A DNA stretch of 64,000 bases from Pelagimonas varians (GTDB lineage Bacteria > Pseudomonadota > Alphaproteobacteria > Rhodobacterales > Rhodobacteraceae). Position numbers and translations under genes: made by a program. Numbering within the stretch: position 1 is the stretch's first letter; each line of letters opens with the position of its first letter. Of the stretch, positions 45,426-54,752 are shown in pieces. A model generated the notes under the pieces. The model was not told the DNA's origin. It did no database searches and was given only the letters and a program-made list of their open reading frames with translations. Location of the stretch: positions 186,001 through 250,000 of the forward strand of contig NZ_QKMF01000002.1 in the NCBI RefSeq assembly GCF_003208435.1, in the 5' to 3' direction.

Positions 45426-46214
45426 TTAGGTCACGCCTTGAGCGGCAAAGAACTTGGTCAACGTAGCGGCGTATTCTTCCGGGGCTTCGATGCAAGGCAG
45501 GTGGCCCGCACCGCGGATCAGGTGGAACTGTGATCCGGGGATCAAATCCAATGTTTCGCGGACCAAATCGGGCGGCGTTGCGCCATCTTCTGATCCCGCA
45601 ATTCCCAGTGTTGGCAGGCGCAAACCAGAAGTCGAGGAAATGAAATCGGTGCCTGCGATGGCATCAGCGCATCCTGTCCAGCCGCGTGCAGGGGTGCGCA
45701 GATGGAAGTTCTGCCAGCCGTGGAATTCTTCTGTTGCGCGGAATTTGGCAGAGAACCACCGCTCCATTGTCGCGTCAACAGCGGCTTCCAGCCCGCCATC
45801 TTCGACGGTTTTGATCCGGTCGGCCCACATATCGCGGGTGCCGATTTTTGCGCCTGTGTTGGACAACACCAAGGCCCGAACCAGATCAAGCCGCTTGGCC
45901 GCTAACCCCTGCGCAATCAGACCGCCAATGGACAGCCCGACAAAAATAGCATCTTTGAAACCGGCCAAATCCATCAGCTGTTCAACATCGCGTACCAGGT
46001 TGCCCATAGACCACCGGCCACCGGGAACATCAGACAAGCCATGGCCGCGTTTGTCGTACCGCAAGGTGCGCAAACCAGCTGGCAAGAGCGGCATAATCGG
46101 ATCCCACATCCGCAGATCTGTGCCCAGAGAATTGGCAAACACCACCGGAGTGCCGTCTTCGGGGCCTTCGATTTTGTAGTGCAGTCGCAGCCCGTCCAGA
46201 TTGGCAATGTGCAT
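45426..46214 (-). CDS. pcaD: 3-oxoadipate enol-lactonase
   Basis: A 262-residue alpha/beta hydrolase. Nucleophile Ser is in FVGLSIGGLIAQGL, the oxyanion region in FANSLGTDLRMWDP, and the catalytic His in GAGHLPCIEAPEEYA near the C terminus. It hydrolyses beta-ketoadipate enol-lactone to beta-ketoadipate. The ATG at 46214 follows GAGGGAGGAC, an excellent ribosome site. It leads a four-gene unit with the esterase, pcaB and the MFS gene. No pcaQ regulator is adjacent. Confidence 0.9.
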   Translation of the reverse strand: MHIANLDGLRLHYKIEGPEDGTPVVFANSLGTDLRMWDPIMPLLPAGLRTLRYDKRGHGLSDVPGGRWSMGNLVRDVEQLMDLAGFKDAIFVGLSIGGLIAQGLAAKRLDLVRALVLSNTGAKIGTRDMWADRIKTVEDGGLEAAVDATMERWFSAKFRATEEFHGWQNFHLRTPARGWTGCADAIAGTDFISSTSGLRLPTLGIAGSEDGATPPDLVRETLDLIPGSQFHLIRGAGHLPCIEAPEEYAATLTKFFAAQGVT

Positions 46215-46280
46215 GATGTGTCCTCCCTCGTTGTCGAAAGGTTTAACGCGAAAGGCCATGAATGCACCAGAGGCGCAAAT

Positions 46281-46306
46281 GGAAAAGGCGGGGAAACCCC
46301 CGCCTT
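46281..46306 (-). terminator. Terminator of the FKBP isomerase gene
   Basis: On the minus strand AAGGCGGGG and CCCCGCCTT form a 9-bp stem with a 4-base loop, followed by TTCC. Confidence 0.65.
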
Positions 46307-46331
46307 GCCGCATATCTGTTCGCGAGGTCGC

Positions 46332-46760
46332 TTAAGCGATTGAGACCAGTTCCAGCTCGAACGTCAGGTCTTTGCCTGCGAGCGGGTGGTTGGCGTCAAG
46401 AATGACTTCGGTTTCGGAGATTTCGACCACAGTGACAGGCATCACTTGACCGGTGGGGGATTGCATCTGCAATTGAATGCCAACTTCCAAAGGGATTTCC
46501 GCAGGGATCTGTTCGCGTGGCACGGGCTGACGGGCACGGTCGTCTGGCTGACCATAGGCATCATCCGCAACGATATTCACGGTCTTCTTTTCGCCAACGG
46601 TCATGCCTTCGACGCCTTTGTCGAAACCGGGGATGACCTGACCGGACCCCAGGGTGAATTCCAGCGGGTCGCGGCCAGCGGAACTGTCAAAAGTAGAACC
46701 GTCGTTCAATGTGCCGGTGTAGTGAATGCTAACGGTATCGCCGGATTTAGCCTGCGTCAT
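46332..46760 (-). CDS. FKBP-type peptidyl-prolyl isomerase, SlyD-like
   Basis: 142 residues. The FKBP part SIHYTGTLNDGSTFDSS is followed by an insert-in-flap region and GQPDDRARQPVPREQIPAE, as in SlyD/FkpB-type enzymes. The C-terminal DANHPLAGKDLTFELELVSI strand completes the barrel. No His-rich metal tail is present. It catalyses proline isomerisation and chaperoning in the cytoplasm (no signal peptide). The start at 46760 is chosen over upstream frame extension because MTQAKSGDTVSIHYTG is the conserved N terminus. Confidence 0.92.
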   Translation of the reverse strand: MTQAKSGDTVSIHYTGTLNDGSTFDSSAGRDPLEFTLGSGQVIPGFDKGVEGMTVGEKKTVNIVADDAYGQPDDRARQPVPREQIPAEIPLEVGIQLQMQSPTGQVMPVTVVEISETEVILDANHPLAGKDLTFELELVSIA

Positions 46761-46871
46761 AAAAGCCTCGTAGGTCAGGAAGAATGAATGGACGAGGCCG
46801 GTTGATTGCCCCGGGTTCTCGTGTGCGGGCGCACCATAAAAGACCCGGGGCAAGATTGCAAATAATCAGAC

Positions 46872-47267
46872 TTAGCTGGCAGGTGTCATCAGGCCAAGGG
46901 CGGCACCCGTGGGATCCGCGATCATGGCGATGCGGCCAATACCCGGAATATCAAAGGGCGGGCGGCGGATTTCACCGCCAGCTGCTTTGGTGGCTTCGAC
47001 AGCCGCATCAACATCATCAACGGCGATATAGGTAAACCAGTGTGGGGGGACTTCGGACAGGTTCTCAATGGCGCTCATATCCATGAGTCCGGCGACGGAT
47101 TGGCCGTCTTTTTTGGCGATATGGTATTGGCCCCCAGTGTCAGGGTCTGGCATCAGGTCATATTCCCAACCGCAGACCGCGCTATAGTATTCAAGCGCTT
47201 TCGGCAAATCGCGGGTCATCAATTCAGTCCACATAATTGTGCCGTGTGTTGGCGTAGGATTGGTCAT
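46872..47267 (-). CDS. VOC-superfamily (glyoxalase-like) protein
   Basis: 131 residues with two beta-alpha-beta-beta-beta modules: GTIMWTELMTRDLPKALEYYSAVCGWEY and HWFTYIAVDDVDAAVEATKAAGGEI, ending IADPTGAALGLM. Such small VOC proteins bind metals or small metabolites; activity is unknown. The ATG at 47267 has GGAGATTTCC upstream, which excludes the longer frame. Confidence 0.85.
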   Translation of the reverse strand: MTNPTPTHGTIMWTELMTRDLPKALEYYSAVCGWEYDLMPDPDTGGQYHIAKKDGQSVAGLMDMSAIENLSEVPPHWFTYIAVDDVDAAVEATKAAGGEIRRPPFDIPGIGRIAMIADPTGAALGLMTPAS

Positions 47268-47406
47268 TGGAAATCTCCTGTTCAATGAATCAGTGTTTGA
47301 CATAGATAGCATGGCTTGGTGTTGTGGCCTTCGGGAAAAGCCCCGCGATTTTCAGATCCTGCCATTTTCTGTCAGGGTGCTGGCGGTGCACATATGAGGA
47401 CACTCC

Positions 47407-48084
47407 ATGACCATCACCACCTGCGTTTTCGATGCCTATGGCACTTTGTTTGATGTGGCCGCTGCGGCGCGCGTTGTGGCTGATGAACCGGGGCGCGAAA
47501 AGCTGGCAGAGGTATGGCCGCAGGTCGCGGCTGATTGGCGGTCCAAGCAGTTGGAATACAGTTGGCTGCGTGCCGTGTCCGGTGCCTATGTTCCCTTCTG
47601 GGAAGTGACCAAAGATGGTTTGGACTGGGCGATGGAGCGGGCAGGGCTTGATGATCTGGAGTTGCGAGAGCGTTTGCTGGCGCTGTATTGGGAATTACCT
47701 GCCTATAAAGAGGTGCCGTTTATGTTGGCGCATCTCAAAGCCGCTGGCAAAAACTGTGCGATTTTGTCGAATGGCAATAAGGATATGCTGGATGGGGCTG
47801 TCGACAGCGCCGGTGTGGGTCTCTATCTTGATGCGCTGTTGTCGGTAGATAAGGTTGGTATCTTCAAGCCGGCAGCCAAGGTCTATGATCTGGTTGGAGA
47901 AGAATTTGGCTGCGCGCCGGAAGAGGTGCTGTTTGTATCTTCCAACGGATGGGATGCCGCCCATGCTGCGGCTTATGGATTTCAAACGGTTTGGGTCAAT
48001 CGTATGGGATTACCGATGGACCGCCTGCCGGGCAAACCGGCGCATGTGTTGAGCGATCTGTCGACCATTCCGGAGCTTGTGTGA
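47407..48084 (+). CDS. Haloacid dehalogenase, type II
   Basis: 225 residues with HAD motif I FDAYGTLFDV (nucleophile Asp8 region), a cap domain (about 15-95), motif II ILSNGNKDML and motif III/IV GIFKPAAKVYDLV and SSNGWDAAHAAAYG. SNG and SSNGWD are the 2-haloacid dehalogenase versions of the HAD motifs. It would release halide from L-2-haloacids such as chloro- or fluoroacetate. The stop overlaps the next start (TGATG), so it is coupled to a second hydrolase. Confidence 0.9.
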   Translation: MTITTCVFDAYGTLFDVAAAARVVADEPGREKLAEVWPQVAADWRSKQLEYSWLRAVSGAYVPFWEVTKDGLDWAMERAGLDDLELRERLLALYWELPAYKEVPFMLAHLKAAGKNCAILSNGNKDMLDGAVDSAGVGLYLDALLSVDKVGIFKPAAKVYDLVGEEFGCAPEEVLFVSSNGWDAAHAAAYGFQTVWVNRMGLPMDRLPGKPAHVLSDLSTIPELV

Positions 48085-48902
48085 TGCCGCGTTTTACCAC
48101 CTCGGACGGGGTCTCTTTGTATTTCACGGATGAGGGCGAAGGCTTGCCACTGCTGTGTCTGTCTGGACTGAGCCGCAGTGGCCGTGATTTTGACTATGTC
48201 GCACCGCACCTGTCTGGCGTGCGCTTGATCCGGTTGGATTATCGCGGTCGCGGCCAATCGGACTGGGCCCCGCATGAAAGCTATACAATCCCGACCGAGG
48301 GGCGCGATGCCCTTGAGTTGCTGGATCATCTCGGCATTGAAAAGGCGGCTGTTTTAGGGAGCTCGCGAGGTGGGTTGATCGCGATGGGTCTGGCAGCAAC
48401 CGTCAAAGAGCGGCTGTTGGGGGTAGCGTTGAATGATATTGGTCCGGAAATTGCTGACCGCGGCCTTGAGGTGATAAAGGACTATCTTGGCCGCCGCCCA
48501 AGCTGGAAGACTGTGGAGGCGGCAGTGGCCGCGCGGCCCAAGGTGATGGCAGGGTTTGCGAATGTGCCCGAGACACGGTGGCGGCAGGAAGTGGCGACGC
48601 ATTACCGCGAAGTGGCTGATGGCTTGGATATTACATATGACCCAAAACTGCGCGATGCCGTATTGGCCGATGGTGCACAGGTGGTACCGGACCTGTGGCC
48701 GTTTTTCGACGCGCTGGCAGAGTTGCCGCTGTGTATGATCCGGGGCGCGCATTCTGATCTGTTGGCCGAGAGTTGTTTTGACCAGATGGTACAGCGCAGG
48801 CCGGATGCAGTGGCGGTCCAAGTCGCAGATCGCGGCCATATACCGTTTTTGGACGAGCCGGAAGCCTTGGCAGCTTTGCGAAAATGGCTTGCAATGATGT
48901 GA
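48084..48902 (+). CDS. Alpha/beta hydrolase coupled to the dehalogenase
   Basis: 272 residues. Oxyanion region PLLCLSGLSRSGRDFD, RLDYRGRGQSDWAP strand, nucleophile in AVLGSSRGGLIAMG and catalytic His in VADRGHIPFLDEPEAL. The GSSRGG elbow and DRG(H)xPFLDEP end are typical of a roseobacter esterase group. The ATG shares one base with the dehalogenase stop codon, so both may act on one compound. The substrate is unknown. Confidence 0.87.
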   Translation: MPRFTTSDGVSLYFTDEGEGLPLLCLSGLSRSGRDFDYVAPHLSGVRLIRLDYRGRGQSDWAPHESYTIPTEGRDALELLDHLGIEKAAVLGSSRGGLIAMGLAATVKERLLGVALNDIGPEIADRGLEVIKDYLGRRPSWKTVEAAVAARPKVMAGFANVPETRWRQEVATHYREVADGLDITYDPKLRDAVLADGAQVVPDLWPFFDALAELPLCMIRGAHSDLLAESCFDQMVQRRPDAVAVQVADRGHIPFLDEPEALAALRKWLAMM

Positions 48903-48905
48903 GGT

Positions 48906-48954
48906 GAACGGCGCTGTTTGCTACGCAAAGGCGCCCCGCCCACCATCCCATCGG
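48906..48954 (-). repeat. Dispersed structured intergenic repeat, copy 2
   Basis: Same arms as the element at 29560-29607 (GAACGGCGCT and CGCCCCGCCCACC-A-TCCCATCGG), but the middle is GTTTGC-TAC-GCAAAG. The stem sequence differs yet still pairs. It lies 3 bases beyond the truB stop on the minus strand, between convergent genes, just as copy 1 does. Confidence 0.8.
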
Positions 48955-48957
48955 CGT

Positions 48958-49884
48958 TTATTCCACGCCGGGATCTTCTGCACGGACAAAGACGCGTTTG
49001 GGGTGGAGTTCACCTGCTTTGTAGATCCCGACCGCAATGGGTTCGCCGTCTAGCGAGGCCCAAGCCTCGTCGCCGTATTCCGCATCAGCCGCAAAAACCA
49101 TGCCGGGGTTGCCGTTGCGCAGTTTAACCGCCCCTTCAGGGGTGGTGCGTAATTCAGGTAGATCGCTCAGACCGACTTCGAGCGGTTTAAGATAGGCGTC
49201 AAGTGCGCTGGTCTTGGCCATTTCATCGATTTGTTCAACGGTGATCCCGTCTGAGGTTTCAAAAGGACCTGACCAGATACGGTGGAGGCGCAGCACGTGG
49301 CCCTTACATCCCAAGGTTTCTCCCAGATCACGGGCGATGGACCGGACATATCCGCCTTTGCCGCAGATCATTTCCAGTTCAACATGGTCGGTGTCGGGAC
49401 GCGAGATCATCACCAGTTCTTCGACAAACAAAGCCCGGGCAGCGATCTCCATTTCTTCGCCGTCGCGGGCGCGTTTGTAGGCGCGTTCTCCATCTATTTT
49501 GACGGCGGAAAACTGTGGGGGCACCTGTTGGATGTCACCGACAAATTGATGCAAAGCCTCTTTGATCTCTTCGTCAGACGGGCGCAAATCCGAGGTCTCT
49601 ATGACTTCGCCCTCGGCGTCGTCAGTGTTTGTGGCCTGTCCCAGCACCACCGTAAACCGGTAGGCTTTGAGAGCCTCTGTAATATAGGGAACGGTCTTGG
49701 TGGCTTCGCCCAAAGCGACAGCTAAAACACCTGTCGCCTCTGGATCGAGCGTGCCTGCATGGCCGGCTTTTTTGGCATCCATTGCCCAGCGGACCTTGTT
49801 CACAACCGAAGTCGAGGTCATGCCAGCCGGTTTGTCTACGATCAGCCAGCCTGAAATATCGCGGCCCTTGCGCTTGCGTCCCAT
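48958..49884 (-). CDS. truB: tRNA pseudouridine-55 synthase
   Basis: A 308-residue protein making the conserved pseudouridine at tRNA position 55. The catalytic Asp is in [18 protein letters not shown]. The family motifs [20 protein letters not shown] and [20 protein letters not shown] follow, with a C-terminal PUA-like region after about residue 240. It is usually in the rbfA-truB-rpsO block; those partners are not adjacent here. Confidence 0.95.
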   Translation of the reverse strand: MGRKRKGRDISGWLIVDKPAGMTSTSVVNKVRWAMDAKKAGHAGTLDPEATGVLAVALGEATKTVPYITEALKAYRFTVVLGQATNTDDAEGEVIETSDLRPSDEEIKEALHQFVGDIQQVPPQFSAVKIDGERAYKRARDGEEMEIAARALFVEELVMISRPDTDHVELEMICGKGGYVRSIARDLGETLGCKGHVLRLHRIWSGPFETSDGITVEQIDEMAKTSALDAYLKPLEVGLSDLPELRTTPEGAVKLRNGNPGMVFAADAEYGDEAWASLDGEPIAVGIYKAGELHPKRVFVRAEDPGVE

Positions 49885-49984
49885 GGTTTTCCTCGGATTG
49901 ATAAGGCGGCGGAGGTAGCAAGGCCAGAGGCCTGTGTCAATTCGGGATGCAAGATATCCACCTCAGACGGCAATTTGGCCCTGA

Positions 49985-50809
49985 TCAAGTCGGTGAAAGG
50001 GCGGCTTGAAGCGCTGTGATCGCGTCGCGGATGGCCGGATCGTTGCGGGCTTGATGGTGGCTGACCAGCCATTCATCATGGGACAATCCAGCGATAAGAT
50101 CTGACTGGCGTGTCAGTTCGGGCTCTGCGTCACCTGCGAAGCACGGGAGAACGATCTTACCAAAACCATTCAAGGCAAGGTCGAGACACAGTCGCGGATT
50201 GGCGGCGGTCACCCGCACGTCATCCCCGTGATGGTTGTGCAGCCATCTTTGTGATGCGGTCAGTCCGGCCGCATTGGGCAGACCGACGAAACCTGAAATC
50301 TGAGGTCCAACAGCATATATCGCATAGTCAATCCGGCGCAGTTTTTGACGGGCCAGCCACGGGTGTTCGGGCGGTGCATTGCGCAACCCGATGTCGGCGG
50401 CGCGGCGGGGCAGATCAAGCAGGGCATCTGATGGCAAAAATATCGGAACCCAACTGACGTTGGCGGCGTATGTCAGCGTTCGTGCCAAATGCCGCGAGGT
50501 CCAAATTCCTGCCGTGATGCGAACAGGTGCCGGTCCGGCCCCTTGTTGCATCCAGCGGTCCACACTGCGCCGCATCACGCGCAATCCGGCAAGTTGTTCG
50601 GCCAAGGCCTCTCCATCAGCGGTGACGCGATACCCGGATTTCCCGCGCCGAAACAAGGCGCGTCCGGTTTCACGTTCCAAACTGGTCATGCGCCGGGACA
50701 AAGTGGGCAACGGCACATTGGTACGTTTGGAGGCTGCGGTCAAAGAGCCGCAATCGGCGACCTCTAGGAATAGCGCGAGATCGGTGAAAGAAGGAAGGCT
50801 TTCATTCAT
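49985..50809 (-). CDS. LysR-family transcriptional regulator
   Basis: 274 residues. The helix-turn-helix FTDLALFLEVADCGSLTAASKRTNVPLPTLSRRMTSLE is followed by a short effector-binding domain (about 90-270). It is flanked by truB and metG, neither an obvious target, so its regulon is unknown. The next gene on the opposite side is convergent or same-strand metG; no divergent partner is present, unusual for LysR genes. Confidence 0.86.
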   Translation of the reverse strand: MNESLPSFTDLALFLEVADCGSLTAASKRTNVPLPTLSRRMTSLERETGRALFRRGKSGYRVTADGEALAEQLAGLRVMRRSVDRWMQQGAGPAPVRITAGIWTSRHLARTLTYAANVSWVPIFLPSDALLDLPRRAADIGLRNAPPEHPWLARQKLRRIDYAIYAVGPQISGFVGLPNAAGLTASQRWLHNHHGDDVRVTAANPRLCLDLALNGFGKIVLPCFAGDAEPELTRQSDLIAGLSHDEWLVSHHQARNDPAIRDAITALQAALSPT

Positions 50810-50990
50810 GAAAGTAAGGTTGCTGTTTTAGGGAGTGTTTTCAAGAAATTTCACGTGTGACTTTGGGCGAAATTGAAATGCCCCTGTCACGGATGAAAAC
50901 ATGATGCAGATACCCGTTTTTCCGATCAGATTTCCAAATCACCGCCCGCACCCGGAAAAAGCAAAGATCCAAGCCCGCATTTCCAGCCAT

Positions 50991-51024
50991 AAAAAATGGC
51001 GCAGACGGAAAAACCGCCTGCGCC
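50991..51024 (-). terminator. metG terminator
   Basis: On the minus strand GGCGCAG-GCGG and CCGT-CTGCGCC form an 11-pair stem around TTTTT, followed by ATTTTTTATGG. Confidence 0.8.
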
Positions 51025-51054
51025 TTGTGTTGGTGCTTTTGGGGAACCGGAAGC

Positions 51055-52767
51055 TTAGTCTCGTGTTCCTGCGAACCGCTGCTGCCAGTCCTCACGCTCG
51101 GCGTCGGTGATCTTGCGAAAGGTCACTTCGGGCACTGCGAACACGTGGCCTTCGGGCATGGCGGTAAGCGCAGCTTTGATGTCAGTTGGCCATTCGGAGC
51201 CATCCGTTTTCATTGCCTCGATCAGCTCGGCGCTGGCGTCAGGGATAAAGGGCGACGAGATGATCGCGTAGAGACGGATCATGTTCAGCGCCAACCGGAT
51301 CTGCGCAGCAGCTTGTTCAGGATCGGTTTTGAAGGTTGTCCAAGGCGCGACCTCTTGCAGGTATTCGTTGCCCAAGGACCATACCGCACGCAGAGCTGTT
51401 GCGGCTTTGCGAACCTCGATTGCCTCCATGTGCGCTTCGTACTCAGCAATTTTCGTTGCCAGATCGGTGAACAGCTGTTCTTCGCGCGCGCCGTAGGTGC
51501 CGCCGGCCGGAACGGCTTCGGAAAACTTGGACCGGCAGAACTTGGTGACGCGGCTGGCAAAGTTGCCCAGTACGTCAGCAAGATCCTTGTTGACCGAAAC
51601 CTGAAAGTTTTCCCAAGTGAATTCGCTGTCCGCGCTTTCGGGCGCATGGCTGAGCAACCACCAACGCCAGTAATCAGCGGGCAGGATTTCAAGCGCTTGA
51701 TCCATAAACACGCCGCGCCCGCGCGATGTGCTGAACTGGCCACCGTCGTAATTCAGGTAGTTAAAGGATTTGATGTAGTCGACCAGCTTCCATGGCTCAC
51801 CCGACCCCAAAATCGTGGTGGGGAAGCTGAGGGTGTGGAACGGCACGTTATCTTTGCCCATGAACTGGGTGTAAGTCACGTCATCCGCGCCTTTGTCGGT
51901 GCGCCACCAGCGTTCCCAATCCGTGCCTTTGCCTTCATCAACCCATTCTTGGGCGCAGGCGATGTATTCGATAGGTGCGTCGAACCAGACATAGAACACT
52001 TTGCCTTCCATGCCGGGCCAGGGCTGATCGCCCTTCATCACCGGTACCCCCCAGTCAAGGTCACGGGTGATGCCGCGATCTTGCAGGCCATCCCCATCAT
52101 TCAGCCATTTCTTGGCAATTGAGGTGGTCAATATGGGCCAGTCGGTTTTGCTGTCGATCCACGCCTCTAGCTGATCCTTCATTTTGGACTGGCACAGATA
52201 CAGATGCTTGGTGTCGCGCATTTCCAGATCGGTCGAACCGGAAATGGTCGAGCGCGGGTTTATCAGATCAACAGGGTCAAGCTGCTTGGTGCAATTGTCG
52301 CATTGGTCGCCGCGCGCATCTTCAAAGCCGCAGTTTGGGCAGGTGCCTTCGATGTAGCGGTCAGGCAGATAGCGGCCATCTGTATGGCTGAACATCTGCG
52401 TTTCAGACACTTCACGGATCAAGCCCTGACTGTCCAGCTGGGCGGCAAAATGCTGGGTCAGCTTCTTGTTTTGCTCAGAGGACGAGCGGCCAAAGTGATC
52501 AAAAGACAGGCGGAACCCATCGGCAATCTTGGCCTGAACCCCCCACATTTCGGCGCAATATTCGTCGACCGGTTTGCCGGCCTTGGCGGCGGCCAGTTCG
52601 GCGGGCGTGCCGTGTTCATCCGTGGCGCACAGGAACATCACTTCGTGGCCGCGCGCGCGCAGATAACGGGCGTATAAATCAGCAGGCAGCTGAGAGCCTA
52701 CAAGATTGCCCAGATGCTTGATCCCGTTGATATATGGAATCGCGGAGGTGATGAGGTGGCGTGCCAT
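51055..52767 (-). CDS. metG: Methionyl-tRNA synthetase
   Basis: 570 residues. The class I HIGH-like motif is [15 protein letters not shown]. The zinc knuckle is [17 protein letters not shown]. The KMSKS equivalent reads [10 protein letters not shown], a form normal for alphaproteobacterial MetG. The anticodon-binding helical domain covers about residues 390-540. There is no C-terminal Trbp111-like dimerisation domain. It charges tRNA-Met for initiation and elongation. Confidence 0.96.
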   Translation of the reverse strand: MARHLITSAIPYINGIKHLGNLVGSQLPADLYARYLRARGHEVMFLCATDEHGTPAELAAAKAGKPVDEYCAEMWGVQAKIADGFRLSFDHFGRSSSEQNKKLTQHFAAQLDSQGLIREVSETQMFSHTDGRYLPDRYIEGTCPNCGFEDARGDQCDNCTKQLDPVDLINPRSTISGSTDLEMRDTKHLYLCQSKMKDQLEAWIDSKTDWPILTTSIAKKWLNDGDGLQDRGITRDLDWGVPVMKGDQPWPGMEGKVFYVWFDAPIEYIACAQEWVDEGKGTDWERWWRTDKGADDVTYTQFMGKDNVPFHTLSFPTTILGSGEPWKLVDYIKSFNYLNYDGGQFSTSRGRGVFMDQALEILPADYWRWWLLSHAPESADSEFTWENFQVSVNKDLADVLGNFASRVTKFCRSKFSEAVPAGGTYGAREEQLFTDLATKIAEYEAHMEAIEVRKAATALRAVWSLGNEYLQEVAPWTTFKTDPEQAAAQIRLALNMIRLYAIISSPFIPDASAELIEAMKTDGSEWPTDIKAALTAMPEGHVFAVPEVTFRKITDAEREDWQQRFAGTRD

Positions 52768-52821
52768 TGTTATTTGTCCCGTGCGGTTTGGCCGTGATTT
52801 AGCTTATGCAAGCGGGGCTGG

Positions 52822-54066
52822 CTACTGTGTTTTGTTACCCTTGTCCGGTCTGTCACGAAAGCGAGACATCAACCGGCCAACAACAAACGAGGTGCGCGGG
52901 GCGTACACATAGGGTGTCCGTTCGGTCACGCCGGGGCGGGCGCGGCCCCTGATCAAACCAAAGACAACCAGTGCCCCATGGCCCAATGCGATCATGATGA
53001 ACAAAGCGGGCGGGCCATAGGTTTCGATTAATGTGGACGCGAGCCAAGGCGCGGCGATGGCCCCGCAGGCGTACCAAAACATCAATGCAGCAGAAAGTTC
53101 GACCCGGTCTTCGTTGCTGGCAAAGTCATGGGCGTGCGCGGCAGAGACCGAAAAGATCGGAAACGTCGTCAACCCGAATACCGCGGCTGTGAGCATGACA
53201 CCCGCGGTGCTGAGATTTGTTGCGGTAGCGGTAAAGGCACAGCTGCCAATGGCGGCAATTGAAAGCCAGATTAATACATTCCGGCGGTCATACCGGTCGG
53301 CAAGCCAGCCAATCGGGTATTGCGATAGCGCACCGCCCGCGACAAATGCCGCCAAAAATAAAGCAATATCAGAAGTTTGTAGTCCAACGCCTGTGCCGTA
53401 AAGCGGCCCGACCATCCTGAAGGACGCGCTTGAGAGCGCAGCAACCAGCACGCCAGCCACCGCTAAGGGAGAGCTGACATAGGCCAGTCTTGGGCGCAAC
53501 CTGGGGGCGGCCGGGGTTTCGGGTTGGCTGGCCCGTGACAGAGTGAGCGGCAAGATAGCAGCGCAGCACAGCATGGCGAGCAAAGTGTAAGACACATAAT
53601 GCGCCGGTTCCAAAACCGAGATCATCAACTGCGCCACCAAAGAGGCCAGCATGTCGGTGATACGATAGGTGCCCATAGCGCGGCCACGGTTTTCATTGGT
53701 CACTTTGGCCTGCAACCATGCCTCGATCACGGTGTAGCAACCGGCAATGCACAGACCTTGGGCAATCCGCATGATCGCCCAGATATAGGGATTGTCGGTT
53801 AGGACGTGGCCCATGATCCCCAGAGTTCCCAGTGCTGTCAGCACGGCAAAAGCGCGTGTATGTCCGATGGAGCCCATCAAACGTGGGGACCACCAGCAGC
53901 CAGCAAAAAATCCGAGAAAATGCGCCGACCCCAAGAGGCCGATCTGGGTTGTGCTGAAGTTGAGGGCCAAGCCCGAGAGCGCGTCCAATGGCCCGACACC
54001 GCCAGACGACAGTTGCAAGAGGACCACGGATAAAAACAGGGCAGCAAAGGAGACCAACATACGCAT
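52822..54066 (-). CDS. MFS transporter, YcaD-like
   Basis: 414 residues with 12 hydrophobic helices. Helix 4-5 reads RIAQGLCIAGCYTVIEAWLQAKVTNENRGRAMG, typical of the YcaD/CynX-like branch of the major facilitator superfamily; the second half has GWLADRYDRRNVL, the motif A copy. The substrate is not inferable. A cytoplasmic basic C terminus (MSRFRDRPDKGNKTQ) follows. Start at Met1 or Met3. Confidence 0.86.
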   Translation of the reverse strand: MRMLVSFAALFLSVVLLQLSSGGVGPLDALSGLALNFSTTQIGLLGSAHFLGFFAGCWWSPRLMGSIGHTRAFAVLTALGTLGIMGHVLTDNPYIWAIMRIAQGLCIAGCYTVIEAWLQAKVTNENRGRAMGTYRITDMLASLVAQLMISVLEPAHYVSYTLLAMLCCAAILPLTLSRASQPETPAAPRLRPRLAYVSSPLAVAGVLVAALSSASFRMVGPLYGTGVGLQTSDIALFLAAFVAGGALSQYPIGWLADRYDRRNVLIWLSIAAIGSCAFTATATNLSTAGVMLTAAVFGLTTFPIFSVSAAHAHDFASNEDRVELSAALMFWYACGAIAAPWLASTLIETYGPPALFIMIALGHGALVVFGLIRGRARPGVTERTPYVYAPRTSFVVGRLMSRFRDRPDKGNKTQ

Positions 54067-54221
54067 GCTTGCTTGTGGTCATAGCTGCGCGACGGGGGCA
54101 AGGCACTATGCGACGCCCCTGCGTCGTTTTGTGCCGTTTCTTGGTTTAATTGGACGCGGCGTTACGCTTTTGGTTTTTGGCGGGGCGGCGTTTGATGATC
54201 CGACGTAATCAGGAGATCACT

Positions 54222-54707
54222 ATGCCAGCGCGCAAAATTGCCCAATCCTTTGATGATTTGCCGACCACAGAAGAAATGTTGTCGGTGACTGGCCTTGAGT
54301 TCATCCGATCGATTGTCGATGGCAGGCGCGCCGGGCCGCCGATTGGGGCCACTTTGGGTTTTGGGCTCGTCGCGGCTGATGAAGGGCGGGTGGTGTTTGA
54401 AGGTACGCCTGAATTCGCTGTCGCAAACCCGCTGCGCACTGTGCATGGCGGCTGGTACGGCGCGATTTTGGACAGCTGTATGGCCTGCGCAGTTCAAACG
54501 ACCTTGCCCAAGGGGGCTGGCTACACCACTTTGGAATATAAGGTAAATATTATCCGTTCGGTGCCGGTTGGGATGACGGTGCAGGCCATCGGAATCGCGC
54601 AGCATTCGGGGCGGTCAACCGGTGTGGCCAATGGTGAATTGCGCGGCAAGGAAGATGGCAAGCTCTATGCCACGGGATCAACGACCTGCATGATCCTGCG
54701 GCCCTGA
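54222..54707 (+). CDS. PaaI-type hot-dog thioesterase
   Basis: 161 residues with a single hot-dog domain. NPLRTVHGGWYGAILDSCMACAVQT carries the HGG motif of the PaaI/YbgC-like acyl-CoA thioesterases, followed by TLEYKVNIIRSVPVG. It hydrolyses acyl- or aryl-CoA thioesters in the cytoplasm. The ATG at 54222 has an AGGAGATCAC ribosome site; a longer in-frame extension upstream lacks one. Confidence 0.88.
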   Translation: MPARKIAQSFDDLPTTEEMLSVTGLEFIRSIVDGRRAGPPIGATLGFGLVAADEGRVVFEGTPEFAVANPLRTVHGGWYGAILDSCMACAVQTTLPKGAGYTTLEYKVNIIRSVPVGMTVQAIGIAQHSGRSTGVANGELRGKEDGKLYATGSTTCMILRP

Positions 54708-54752
54708 TCTGGGGGCTGTCTTGGTGGTCCGAACCGGCAGGTGTGCCTGTGG

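Noticed and set aside
50820-51054. Short imperfect repeats (TTTCA/GAAAT) upstream of the LysR gene at 50809
   Set aside because: Arms are too short and AT-biased to distinguish from chance, and no divergent partner is present.
51660-51730. Apparently missing KMSKS motif in MetG
   Set aside because: The FSTSRG version is normal for this branch of methionyl-tRNA synthetases, so it is not a defect.
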